DNA from: Acidobacteriaceae bacterium
GTDB lineage: Bacteria; Acidobacteriota; Terriglobia; Terriglobales; Acidobacteriaceae
Direction of reading: 5' to 3'
Assembly: GCA_003140075.1 (NCBI GenBank)
Contig: PLIO01000068.1
Coordinates: forward strand, 22,662 to 72,236
Length of the DNA stretch: 49,575 nucleotides
Position numbers and translations under genes: made by a program. How positions within the stretch are numbered: the stretch's first letter is position 1; each line of letters opens with the position of its first letter. Under the pieces are notes generated by a model. It saw nothing but the letters and a program-made list of their open reading frames with translations, was not told the DNA's origin and ran no database searches. Below, in pieces: positions 42,323-49,575 of the stretch.

Positions 42323-43327
42323 TTATAGCTTCGCGGTTTCCTGAAACGCCGGCAGAACTTCGCGCCGATAAATATCCAGTGTCTGTTCCTCGTCCCCGCA
42401 CATCAAATACACATTGAACTGCGTGACTCCTGCTCTCGCCAATTTGCGCAACTTTTCGTGATGAGCTTCAACCGGCCCGACCAGACAAAAGCGATCGACC
42501 ACCTCGTCAGAGACAAAGTTCGCGTTATCGCTTTCGACCACGCAGTGATGTTGATAGTCGTACCCGCCACGGTCCCGCACGTATGAAGTGAGCTCCGCAG
42601 GCAGATCTTCCGGCTTGTACTGCCGGATGAGATCCATCACATGGTTCGAAACCAGCGCCGGAAACCAGCGCACGCGTTCGCGTGCCACAGCCAGATCACC
42701 AGAAACCCAAACCGGAGCGGCCGACATTACTTCGATCTGGTTTGCATCCCGGCCTGCGGCGCGAGCACCCTCTTTCACGAAACCAAGGCACCATGCAATC
42801 AGATCGGGATCGGCAAACTGAAGAATGATCCCGTCGGCGACGCGCCCTGCCATGTGCAAAACCTTCGGTCCGTATCCCGCGATCCAAACTCGCGGCGAGA
42901 CCGTCGCCCATGTGAGGCGAGTGGGCTGACCTTCGTACTCAACTTCGCGGCCGGCAGTGAGATCGCGAAAAATCTTCACCGCACTTTCCAACTGCGACCA
43001 ACTGACTGGCTTTTTTCCGAGCACACGTCTCGAGCTGTCACCGCGCCCAATGCCCAGTTCCATCCTGCTGCCAGAAATCAGATTCAGGGTTGCGAACAAG
43101 CTGGCCGTCACCGTGAGATCGCGAACTGCAGGATTGGTCACGCACGTGCCAAACCGCATGTGTTGCGTGTTCGCGGCCATGAGTGCCAGCAGCGGGTACG
43201 GTTCTTTCCACAGAACGTGGGAATCGAAGATCCATCCGTATTGGAAGCCGGCGGCTTCGGCCTGACGCGTCAAACCGAGAATGCGCTCCACTGAAATGTC
43301 TGGCTTTAGCGTAATGCCGAACTGCAT
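42323..43327 (-). CDS. LLM-class flavin/F420-dependent oxidoreductase
   Basis: A 334-residue TIM-barrel oxidoreductase of the bacterial luciferase-like superfamily. QFGITLKPDISVERILGLTRQAEAAGFQYGWIFDSH opens it. FGTCVTNPAVRDLTVTAS and RMELGIGRGDSSRR follow, close to the group resembling methylene-H4MPT reductase (the CPS_4043-type group, from memory). Whether it uses F420 or FMN cannot be decided by sequence reading, and no F420 biosynthesis gene is in the window. The neighbours on both sides belong to pyrimidine degradation. It may act on a pyrimidine-ring intermediate. Confidence 0.88.
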   Translation of the reverse strand: MQFGITLKPDISVERILGLTRQAEAAGFQYGWIFDSHVLWKEPYPLLALMAANTQHMRFGTCVTNPAVRDLTVTASLFATLNLISGSRMELGIGRGDSSRRVLGKKPVSWSQLESAVKIFRDLTAGREVEYEGQPTRLTWATVSPRVWIAGYGPKVLHMAGRVADGIILQFADPDLIAWCLGFVKEGARAAGRDANQIEVMSAAPVWVSGDLAVARERVRWFPALVSNHVMDLIRQYKPEDLPAELTSYVRDRGGYDYQHHCVVESDNANFVSDEVVDRFCLVGPVEAHHEKLRKLARAGVTQFNVYLMCGDEEQTLDIYRREVLPAFQETAKL

Positions 43328-43442
43328 GGCGCAGCCCCTTTCTTCACTGCCAAGAATTATGAGGAAGTGAAGTGCGGCAGTTTAGCATAAAATTCCTTCT
43401 TCATCTCAACCAGGCTTCAGTCAGTTTTGATTGGAGGGATCG

Positions 43443-44837
43443 ATGGGCTTCGATACGATCATCGGCAACGGATCGGTGGTAACCGCGACCGACACCTACG
43501 CGGCAGACGTAGCGATTACAGATGGGAAAATCGTGGCCATCGGCAACAATCTTCCGCGAGAGAATGCCACAGCGGTGCTGGATGCGTCGGGAAAGTACGT
43601 CTTCCCCGGCGGCATCGATGTCCACACGCATCTGGACATGCCGTTTGGCGGAACGACCAGCGCCGACGATTTTGAAACCGGCACGCGGGCGGCGGCTTTC
43701 GGTGGAACGACAACGCTGATCGATTTCGCCATCCAGTACAAAGGCCAGCCGCTGAGGAAAGCTTTCGATACGTGGATGGACAAAGCCTCGAAGAAGGCCG
43801 TCTGCGATTATGCCTTTCACTGCATCGTTACTGACATCGGCGACGGTCAATTGCAGGAGATGAATTCCCTGATCGGAGAAGGCGTGACCAGCTTCAAGCT
43901 CTTCATGGCCTATCCCGGAGTCTTCATGCTCGACGACGCCAGCATCTTCCGCGCGCTGCAAACAACTGCGAAGAACGGCGGCCTCATTTGCATGCACGCG
44001 GAAAATGGAAGCGCGATCGATGTAATCGTGCAACAGGCGCTGGCGGAAGGAAAAAAGGCTCCGAAGTATCACGCTCTGACTCGGCCTACAACGGCAGAAG
44101 CGGAAGCCGTGTCCCGTGCAGTTGCTCTGGCAGAGATGGCAGGGGCTCCGATTTACATTGTGCATTTGAGCTGCAATGAAGCTCTCGAGAAAGTTCGTGA
44201 GGCGCGCGATCGCGGCCTTCCGGTATATGCCGAGACTTGCCCGCAGTATTTGTATCTTTCGATAGAAAACTTTGACGTGCCGGATTTCGAAGGCGCAAAG
44301 TATGTTTTTACGCCGCCGCTTCGCGAAAAGTGGCATCAGGAAAAGCTCTGGAACGGCCTCAAGCACGATCATCTGCAGGTTGTCTCTACCGATCACTGTC
44401 CATTTTGTTTCAAGGAGCAGAAAGAGCTCGGTCGCGACGACTTCACCAAGATACCGAACGGTGGACCGGGCGTGGAGCATCGCATGAGCCTGATTTACTC
44501 GGGTGGTGTTGCCCAGGGGCGTTTCAGCGTAAATCGATTCGTCGAACTGGTTTCAACGACCCCGGCCAAGTTGTTTGGCTTGTATCCGCGCAAGGGAACG
44601 ATCGCTGTGGGCAGTGACGCGGATCTCGTGATCTTCAATCCGGCGCGTAAGCATACGATCAGTGCCAAGACTCACCACATGCGCGTTGACTACTCGATGT
44701 TCGAAGGTATCCAGGTAACCGGCATGCCCGACGTCGTTCTCAGTCGAGGGCGCGTCGTGGTGGATGGGGATAAGTTTCTGGGCCGTGCCGGGCAGGGCGA
44801 GTTTCTAAGGCGCGCAACCTACTCGCAGGCAAAATAG
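43443..44837 (+). CDS. hydA: Dihydropyrimidinase
   Basis: A 464-residue amidohydrolase opening dihydrouracil/dihydrothymine to N-carbamoyl-beta-amino acids, or hydantoins to carbamoyl amino acids. Metal ligands are visible: GGIDVHTHLDMPFGG, the carbamylated lysine in TSFKLFMAYPG, MHAENGSAID (His), YIVHLSC (His) and STDHCPF (Asp). All match D-hydantoinase/dihydropyrimidinase. ATG at 43443 is chosen for GGAGG five bases upstream. It is divergent from the LLM oxidoreductase gene and followed by a permease gene. Confidence 0.95.
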   Translation: MGFDTIIGNGSVVTATDTYAADVAITDGKIVAIGNNLPRENATAVLDASGKYVFPGGIDVHTHLDMPFGGTTSADDFETGTRAAAFGGTTTLIDFAIQYKGQPLRKAFDTWMDKASKKAVCDYAFHCIVTDIGDGQLQEMNSLIGEGVTSFKLFMAYPGVFMLDDASIFRALQTTAKNGGLICMHAENGSAIDVIVQQALAEGKKAPKYHALTRPTTAEAEAVSRAVALAEMAGAPIYIVHLSCNEALEKVREARDRGLPVYAETCPQYLYLSIENFDVPDFEGAKYVFTPPLREKWHQEKLWNGLKHDHLQVVSTDHCPFCFKEQKELGRDDFTKIPNGGPGVEHRMSLIYSGGVAQGRFSVNRFVELVSTTPAKLFGLYPRKGTIAVGSDADLVIFNPARKHTISAKTHHMRVDYSMFEGIQVTGMPDVVLSRGRVVVDGDKFLGRAGQGEFLRRATYSQAK

Positions 44838-44934
44838 CTAGTCGCGCGAATTTCGGCGCTTGCCAACTTGTGGGGTTGGTATAAGAAGAGTAAAGTTACG
44901 AGTTTTCGCTCTTACAGACTGTTAAGGAGAATTG

Positions 44935-45912
44935 ATGTTCACACCCTCGAGCCTGAGCATTGCGCTGTTGATGATGATCACGAGCGCCGTTTGCTGGGGC
45001 TCATGGGCCAACACTTACAAAGGTGTCAAAGGCTATCGCTTCGAGCTTTTTTATTGGGATTATGCCATCGGCATTTTCTTGGTATCCCTTGTGCTTGCGT
45101 TCACGATGGGGAGCACCGGAAATAATTCCTCCAGCTTTCTCAACAACGTTCGCGCGGCGGATACTGCGAACATTGTTAACGCGCTGATCGGAGGCGCGCT
45201 GTTCAACCTGGCCAATCTGTTGCTCGTGGCCGCAATCGACATGGCTGGGCTCGCCGTCGCGTTTCCTATTTCAATTGGAATCGCGCTGGTAGTCGGGACT
45301 GTGCTGAGTTATGCTCTGCAGCCCAGGGGAAACGCCACTCTCCTGGCGTTTGGTGTTGCGTGCGCTTTTATTGCGGTGCTGTTGGATGGCAAGGCATATG
45401 GCTGTCTCGCAGCCACAGGACGCACCGTTTCAAAGAAGAGCTTGATCACTTGCGTAGTTTCCGGGATCCTGATGGGCCTGTGGGCCCCTTTCATGACGCA
45501 CGCGATGACGCGCGGCAACACGCTGGGACCTTATAGCGCCGCCGTGTTTCTGACGCTGGGAGCACTCCTCTCTTGCTTTATCTGGAATTTTTATTTTATG
45601 AAGCATCCGCTGGTAGGAGAGCCGGTAAGTTTCAGTGGATTTTTCCGCGGGCCCGCCACCGGGCACCTGCTGGGGCTTTTCGGCGGATGCATTTGGGGCG
45701 TAGGTACGGTGTTCAACCTGGTGGCCGCGAGCTTTACGGGTGTCGCGATTTCTTACGCGATCGGCCAGAGCGCTCCCATGGTGGCGGCGCTGTGGGGAAT
45801 TCTCGCGTGGAAAGAGTTTGCAAACTCGGGACCTCGGGCCAAAGCGTATCTTGGCCTCATGTTCGTCTTCTATGGCTTGGCAATTTTCCTGGTGGCGCGG
45901 TCGAATGGATGA
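44935..45912 (+). CDS. Drug/metabolite-type permease (sugar or ureide)
   Basis: A 325-residue inner-membrane protein with about ten helices in two five-helix halves. The start is ITSAVCWGSWANTYKGVKGYRFELFYWDYAIG, and the C-terminal half includes GLFGGCIWGVGTVFNLVAASF and SYAIGQSAPMVAALWGILAWKEF. It resembles glucose/ribose porter and plant ureide permease relatives. Ribose uptake or import of nucleobase breakdown products fits the neighbours, but the substrate is inferred. AGGAGA lies before the ATG at 44935. Confidence 0.8.
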   Translation: MFTPSSLSIALLMMITSAVCWGSWANTYKGVKGYRFELFYWDYAIGIFLVSLVLAFTMGSTGNNSSSFLNNVRAADTANIVNALIGGALFNLANLLLVAAIDMAGLAVAFPISIGIALVVGTVLSYALQPRGNATLLAFGVACAFIAVLLDGKAYGCLAATGRTVSKKSLITCVVSGILMGLWAPFMTHAMTRGNTLGPYSAAVFLTLGALLSCFIWNFYFMKHPLVGEPVSFSGFFRGPATGHLLGLFGGCIWGVGTVFNLVAASFTGVAISYAIGQSAPMVAALWGILAWKEFANSGPRAKAYLGLMFVFYGLAIFLVARSNG

Positions 45913-45918
45913 GACGCG

Positions 45919-46971
45919 CTATTTACCTCTGATCCGGCTGATGAACAGATTCAAGAATCGGTCCGCATCCGAAGCCAGGCAAACTCGCGCATTCGGCTTG
46001 AGGTCGATCACGCCCTCGATCTCATAGTGGTCTCCATGCAGAACGTTGTTTTCGTTCGATCCCATGCGGTTCGCAACGGTCTCTCCGCGGGTAAACTCGC
46101 CTTTGGTTTCGACATCGACGTGCATTTCCTCAAGCGTACCCAGAGTCGGATCCAGCGCAATCCCCACCGCCAGCGGATCATACATCGCGGCTCCGCTGTA
46201 TCCGCTCTTCTCGCTGCGGGTCAAATAGAAGTCGGCAATCTTGGCGATGAAGTCGCTCTGCGGCCCGCGGGACGACTGCAGCTCCGCAAGATACTTTCGC
46301 GTGATCAACGTTCGCTCGCCCACGTCGGAGCCGACCATGGTAACCATCCAGCCGGCATTGAACACAATCTGCGCCGCTTCAGGGTCGTTATAGATGTTCG
46401 CTTCAGCGGCGCCGTTCACATTTCCACCGGAAATCGAACCGCCCATAATCACGATATCCTTGACTAACGATGCAATCGAAGGATCTTTCGAAACCGCCAG
46501 CGCAATGTTGGTGAGAGGCCCTACCGGAATCAGTGTGATCTCATGCGGATACTTGTGAACCATTTCGACGATGAGATCCGGACCGAAGCGGGGATCCGCC
46601 TTGCACTTAGTGGGCGGCAATTCGACGTTCGCCAGGCCATTCTTTCCATGCCAGAACTGCGCCGTAATCAGCTTCTGATTCAGAGGATGCTGCGCTCCTC
46701 CGGCGACCGTCACGTCGCAACGCCCCGCCAGCGAAACGATCTTCAGAGCGTTTTCCAGTCCCTGGCGCGCATCCACGTTGCCGGGCACCACCGTCAGCGC
46801 TTCCACTTTGAACTCCGGAGAATTCAGCGCGAGGATGATCGCCATGGCATCGTCGGTGCCAGGATCGGTGTCGATGATCACTCGCCGCGGCGCGGCTTGC
46901 GCGAGGGCACTCGTCAAAGAAGACAGGACGAAAAGCAGACTCAGACCGAATGGAATGCGAAGTTGTTTCAC
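45919..46971 (-). CDS. Exported nucleoside hydrolase, canonical active site
   Basis: A 350-residue nucleoside hydrolase. The signal peptide (GLSLLFVLSSLTSALAQA) shows export. The canonical motif DTDPGTDD at residues 34-41 is intact, unlike the paralogs at 25128 and 27855. KDIVIMGGSI, AEANIYNDPEAA and YDPLAVGIALDP follow. It probably cleaves purine and pyrimidine ribonucleosides in the periplasm, giving base and ribose. It is 34 bp downstream of nupC, in the deoA-nupC-hydrolase transcript. Tyr replaces the usual catalytic-site His before the last Asp (MYDPL), as occurs in some family branches. Confidence 0.93.
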   Translation of the reverse strand: MKQLRIPFGLSLLFVLSSLTSALAQAAPRRVIIDTDPGTDDAMAIILALNSPEFKVEALTVVPGNVDARQGLENALKIVSLAGRCDVTVAGGAQHPLNQKLITAQFWHGKNGLANVELPPTKCKADPRFGPDLIVEMVHKYPHEITLIPVGPLTNIALAVSKDPSIASLVKDIVIMGGSISGGNVNGAAEANIYNDPEAAQIVFNAGWMVTMVGSDVGERTLITRKYLAELQSSRGPQSDFIAKIADFYLTRSEKSGYSGAAMYDPLAVGIALDPTLGTLEEMHVDVETKGEFTRGETVANRMGSNENNVLHGDHYEIEGVIDLKPNARVCLASDADRFLNLFISRIRGK

Positions 46972-47005
46972 CGGAGGAACTCCTTTTTCGAGAAGTCAAT
47001 TCGAG

Positions 47006-48235
47006 TTATAGCAACATGCCCGCGATTGACGCGGACATCAGGTTGGCCATGGTTCCCGCCAGCATCGCGCGAATACCAAGTCGCGCCAGTTCGCTCTTCT
47101 TGTTCGGCGCTAACGCTCCGATGCCGCCAATCTGAATCCCGATCGAACTGAGATTGGCGAATCCGCAAAGCGCAAACGTGGCGATAGTGAAAGAGCGCGG
47201 GTCGAGCACAGCCTTCATCGGTCCGAGCATCGAGAATGCCACCAGTTCGTTCAGCACCATGCGTGTACCGAGCAAAGAGCCAATCACACCGCAGTCACGC
47301 CAGGGAACGCCAATTACCCAGGCAACCGGAGCAAAGACAGCTCCGAAAACCCTTTCCAGACTTTCCGGAAACCAGCCTACCCAATGGTGAATTCCACCCA
47401 TAATGCCGTCCGCCAAGGCGATGAGCGCGAGGAACGCAATCAGCATGGCCGCGATGTTCAAAGCCATATGAAGGCCATCGCTTGTTCCTCGCGCGATCGC
47501 GCCGAGCAGATTTTCTTTCTTCTCGGCTTGCTCTTCGTCTTCGGGCATGACGACCCTGCCGGCGGTCTTCGGTTCTTCGGTCTCGGGCACGAGCATCTTC
47601 GCCATTAACAGTGTCCCGGGTGCGGTCATGATGACAGCGCTGAGCAGGTGTTTGGGTTCGATGCCGAACGCGATGTAGGCGGCCATGATTCCGCCGGAGA
47701 CGTGGGCCATGCCGCTGGTCATCACGGTCATGAGTTCCGAGCGGGTGAGATCCGGTAGAAACGGACGGATGGTTACCGGCGCCTCCGTTTGTCCCATGAA
47801 AATGCTGGCCGCGATGTTGAGCGACTCGGCGCCGCTGGCGCCCATTACCCAGGTCATGACCCGGGCGGCAATCTTAATTACGAACTGCATCACGCCGACG
47901 TGATAGAGCACGGCGAAAAATGCGCAGATGAAAATAATGGTCGGCAGTACCTGAAAGGCGAAAACGAAGCCGAGATGGGAATTTTGTTTTCCGAAGTCGC
48001 CGAAAACAAACTGTGAGCCGGCAAAAGAATAATTGAGTAAACGGCTGACTACATCGCCGGCTCGCTGAAAAATTCGCCGCCCGGCGTCGATTCTCAGCAC
48101 ACACACCGCAAAAGCGACCTGCAAGCTCAGGCCCCAGGCTACGGTTTTCAATCGAATTGCCCGGCGATTGGTCGAAAAAATGTAGGCCAATGCCAGCATG
48201 GTCAGGAGGCCAAGGATTCCAGTGAAGCGTCCCAT
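47006..48235 (-). CDS. nupC: Concentrative nucleoside transporter NupC
   Basis: A 409-residue CNT-family symporter carrying nucleosides with H+ or Na+. The core gate sequence GASGAESLNIAASIFMGQTEAP and the C-terminal NELVAFSML, CGFANLSSIGIQIGGIGALAP are diagnostic. About eight to ten helices and two re-entrant loops are expected. It directly abuts the deoA stop codon (TGA-ATG), so translation is coupled. Intact nucleosides imported here would be phosphorolysed by DeoA. Confidence 0.95.
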   Translation of the reverse strand: MGRFTGILGLLTMLALAYIFSTNRRAIRLKTVAWGLSLQVAFAVCVLRIDAGRRIFQRAGDVVSRLLNYSFAGSQFVFGDFGKQNSHLGFVFAFQVLPTIIFICAFFAVLYHVGVMQFVIKIAARVMTWVMGASGAESLNIAASIFMGQTEAPVTIRPFLPDLTRSELMTVMTSGMAHVSGGIMAAYIAFGIEPKHLLSAVIMTAPGTLLMAKMLVPETEEPKTAGRVVMPEDEEQAEKKENLLGAIARGTSDGLHMALNIAAMLIAFLALIALADGIMGGIHHWVGWFPESLERVFGAVFAPVAWVIGVPWRDCGVIGSLLGTRMVLNELVAFSMLGPMKAVLDPRSFTIATFALCGFANLSSIGIQIGGIGALAPNKKSELARLGIRAMLAGTMANLMSASIAGMLL

Positions 48236-49575
48236 TCAGTTTTTCTCTCCGGGCTTTCCGATCACACGATGGATTAACGGTCTTTTCTCGTGCGCGGGAG
48301 AATCGGTAATTCGATAACTCCCTTCGAGCAGTTGCCTGGCGCGAACCGCTCGCGCCTCTGCATTGTAGTAGATCGTCGCCAGCGGTTCGCCAGCCGAAAC
48401 AGCGTCTCCAAGTTTCTTGTGGAGCACGATTCCCACCGCGGGATCGACCGAGTCTTCTTTGCGTTCGCGGCCGCCACCGAGAATTACACACGCGGTACCA
48501 ACCTGCTCGCATTGCAGCGATGTGATATATCCGTCCATGGAGCTGGAGAGTTTCATCGTTCGCTGAGCCTGGGGCAGTCTCTTGGGATCGTCGATCGATT
48601 GCGGATCCCCACCCTGCAGTTTCACCATCTGGCGAAAGCGATCGAGCGCTTCGCCCGAAACGATTAGTTTTCCGCTCTGCTTTTTTCCCTCCGCAACCGT
48701 ATCGGAAACTCCGCCCAAGTAAAGCATCCAGCCGGCAAGTTCCAGGCAAAGCTGACGCAAATCTTCCGGTCCCTGCCCGCGCAGGACTTCGACCACCTCG
48801 ACAACTTCAAGCGCATTGCCGATCGTGTTTCCCAGCGGCTGATCCATGTCCGTGATGAGCGCCACAACCTGTTTGCCCATCCGCTCCCCGGTTTCCACCA
48901 TGAGTTCGGCAAGAAACGCGGCGTCCTCGTCGCTTTTCATGAATGCCCCCGAACCAGTTTTTACATCGAGCACCAAAGCGTCGATGCCTTCCGCAAGTTT
49001 CTTGCTCATGATGGAAGCGCAGATGAGATAAGGGCTTTCGACTGTTCCGGTCACGTCGCGCAATGCGTATAGCTTGCGATCGGCGGGAGCGATTTCGGCG
49101 GTCTGGCCAATTATGGCGCAACCGCAGGTTTCGAGTACGCGGCGAAACTGAGCGACGGGAAGATTCACGTTGAAGCCGGGAATGGCCTCGAGTTTGTCCA
49201 GCGTTCCTCCGGTATGCCCCAGGCCGCGGCCGCTGATCATGGGAACTACTATCCCCGCGGCGGCGGCAAGCGGCGCCAGGACAAGAGAAGTCTTGTCTCC
49301 CACGCCTCCGGTCGAGTGCTTGTCGACTTTCTTCGCCGGAAGAGAAGAGAGATCGAGCACTTCACCCGAGCGCAGCATGGCATCCGTTAGTGCGGCAGTT
49401 TCGGCGCGCGTCATACCCCGCAGCACCACCGCCATCAGCCACGCCGAGACCTGATAGTCGGGGATATCTCCGCGAGTGTATGCGTTCACCAGGGATTCGA
49501 TTTCGATCCGCGATAACTCGCCGCCATCCCGCTTCTTGCGAATCACATCGATGGCGCGGAATGTCTGCGATGAAG
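48236..49575 (-). CDS. deoA: Pyrimidine-nucleoside/thymidine phosphorylase (5' end cut by window edge)
   Basis: A pyrimidine nucleoside phosphorylase converting thymidine, deoxyuridine or uridine plus phosphate to base and (deoxy)ribose 1-phosphate. The signature KHSTGGVGDKTSLVL, ISGRGLGHTGGTLDKLE, and KTGSGAFM is complete. At the right edge the frame continues upstream of a GTG at 49546 through Phe-Arg-Ala-Ile-Asp-Val-Ile-Arg-Lys-Lys-Arg, the normal family N-terminus. The true start is therefore at or beyond the window end. It is followed by nupC with no gap. Confidence 0.94.
   Translation of the reverse strand, partial: SSQTFRAIDVIRKKRDGGELSRIEIESLVNAYTRGDIPDYQVSAWLMAVVLRGMTRAETAALTDAMLRSGEVLDLSSLPAKKVDKHSTGGVGDKTSLVLAPLAAAAGIVVPMISGRGLGHTGGTLDKLEAIPGFNVNLPVAQFRRVLETCGCAIIGQTAEIAPADRKLYALRDVTGTVESPYLICASIMSKKLAEGIDALVLDVKTGSGAFMKSDEDAAFLAELMVETGERMGKQVVALITDMDQPLGNTIGNALEVVEVVEVLRGQGPEDLRQLCLELAGWMLYLGGVSDTVAEGKKQSGKLIVSGEALDRFRQMVKLQGGDPQSIDDPKRLPQAQRTMKLSSSMDGYITSLQCEQVGTACVILGGGRERKEDSVDPAVGIVLHKKLGDAVSAGEPLATIYYNAEARAVRARQLLEGSYRITDSPAHEKRPLIHRVIGKPGEKN

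Noticed and set aside
1-49575. CRISPR array, rRNA, complete insertion sequence or prophage genes
   Set aside because: No regularly spaced repeats, no rRNA-like stretch and no transposase or phage structural gene were recognised.

Overview
The window reads as a high-GC, slow-growth-type chromosome segment of an Acidobacteriota bacterium (class Terriglobia is my best guess). This is inferred from the Oar-like TonB-dependent receptor with an N-terminal carboxypeptidase-regulatory domain, the carboxypeptidase-regulatory/TPR proteins, a MoxR/von Willebrand pair and several short hairpin repeats of a kind I associate with that phylum. No rRNA, convincing tRNA, CRISPR array, complete insertion sequence or prophage was seen.

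Region 1 (1-7.3 kb) is housekeeping. All genes run on the minus strand: hrcA, grpE, dnaJ, rsmE, then a large UvrD-type helicase fused to a PD-(D/E)XK nuclease with an Fe-S cysteine set. dnaK is missing from between grpE and dnaJ. At the extreme left a short lysine-rich minigene-like reading frame is followed by a strong terminator. Region 2 (7.3-15.5 kb) is a mix of single genes: two VOC/glyoxalase-fold proteins, a TSUP permease coupled to a DUF1634 membrane protein, a secreted carboxypeptidase-regulatory protein, a 36-residue membrane protein, an S9 peptidase, a DAO-type flavin oxidase, an Mrp-type P-loop ATPase, and a toxin-first HigBA-like module with a perfect 18-bp operator palindrome. 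Region 3 (15.5-19.6 kb) holds an orphan DUF433 antitoxin running into a 142-bp cloverleaf-like repeat element, then cydAB (cytochrome bd oxidase) with a perfect CRP/FNR-type site upstream, and a hotdog thioesterase. Region 4 (19.6-25.1 kb) has a Cys-rich hypothetical, a TPR protein, an SDR, a Lon N-domain protein and the MoxR/VWA pair.

Region 5 (25.1-49.6 kb) is the most coherent part: a nucleoside and pyrimidine utilisation island of about 24 kb. It encodes three exported nucleoside hydrolases, two of them with an altered Asp cluster. It also has a TonB receptor, an exported glycosidase-like/FGE-fold fusion, ribokinase, a two-domain ALDH16-type aldehyde dehydrogenase, a eukaryote-like deoxyribose-phosphate aldolase, a beta-ureidopropionase-like amidohydrolase, an NCS1 nucleobase permease, an LLM-class flavin/F420 oxidoreductase, dihydropyrimidinase, a drug/metabolite-type permease, NupC and DeoA (cut by the right edge).

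Taken together the island could import or cleave nucleosides in the periplasm. Ribose and deoxyribose phosphates would go to central metabolism, and the pyrimidine ring would enter the reductive (dihydrouracil, ureidopropionate) route. The dehydrogenase for the first ring-reduction step is not in the window. The LLM oxidoreductase between the pyrimidine genes is a candidate participant of unknown role.
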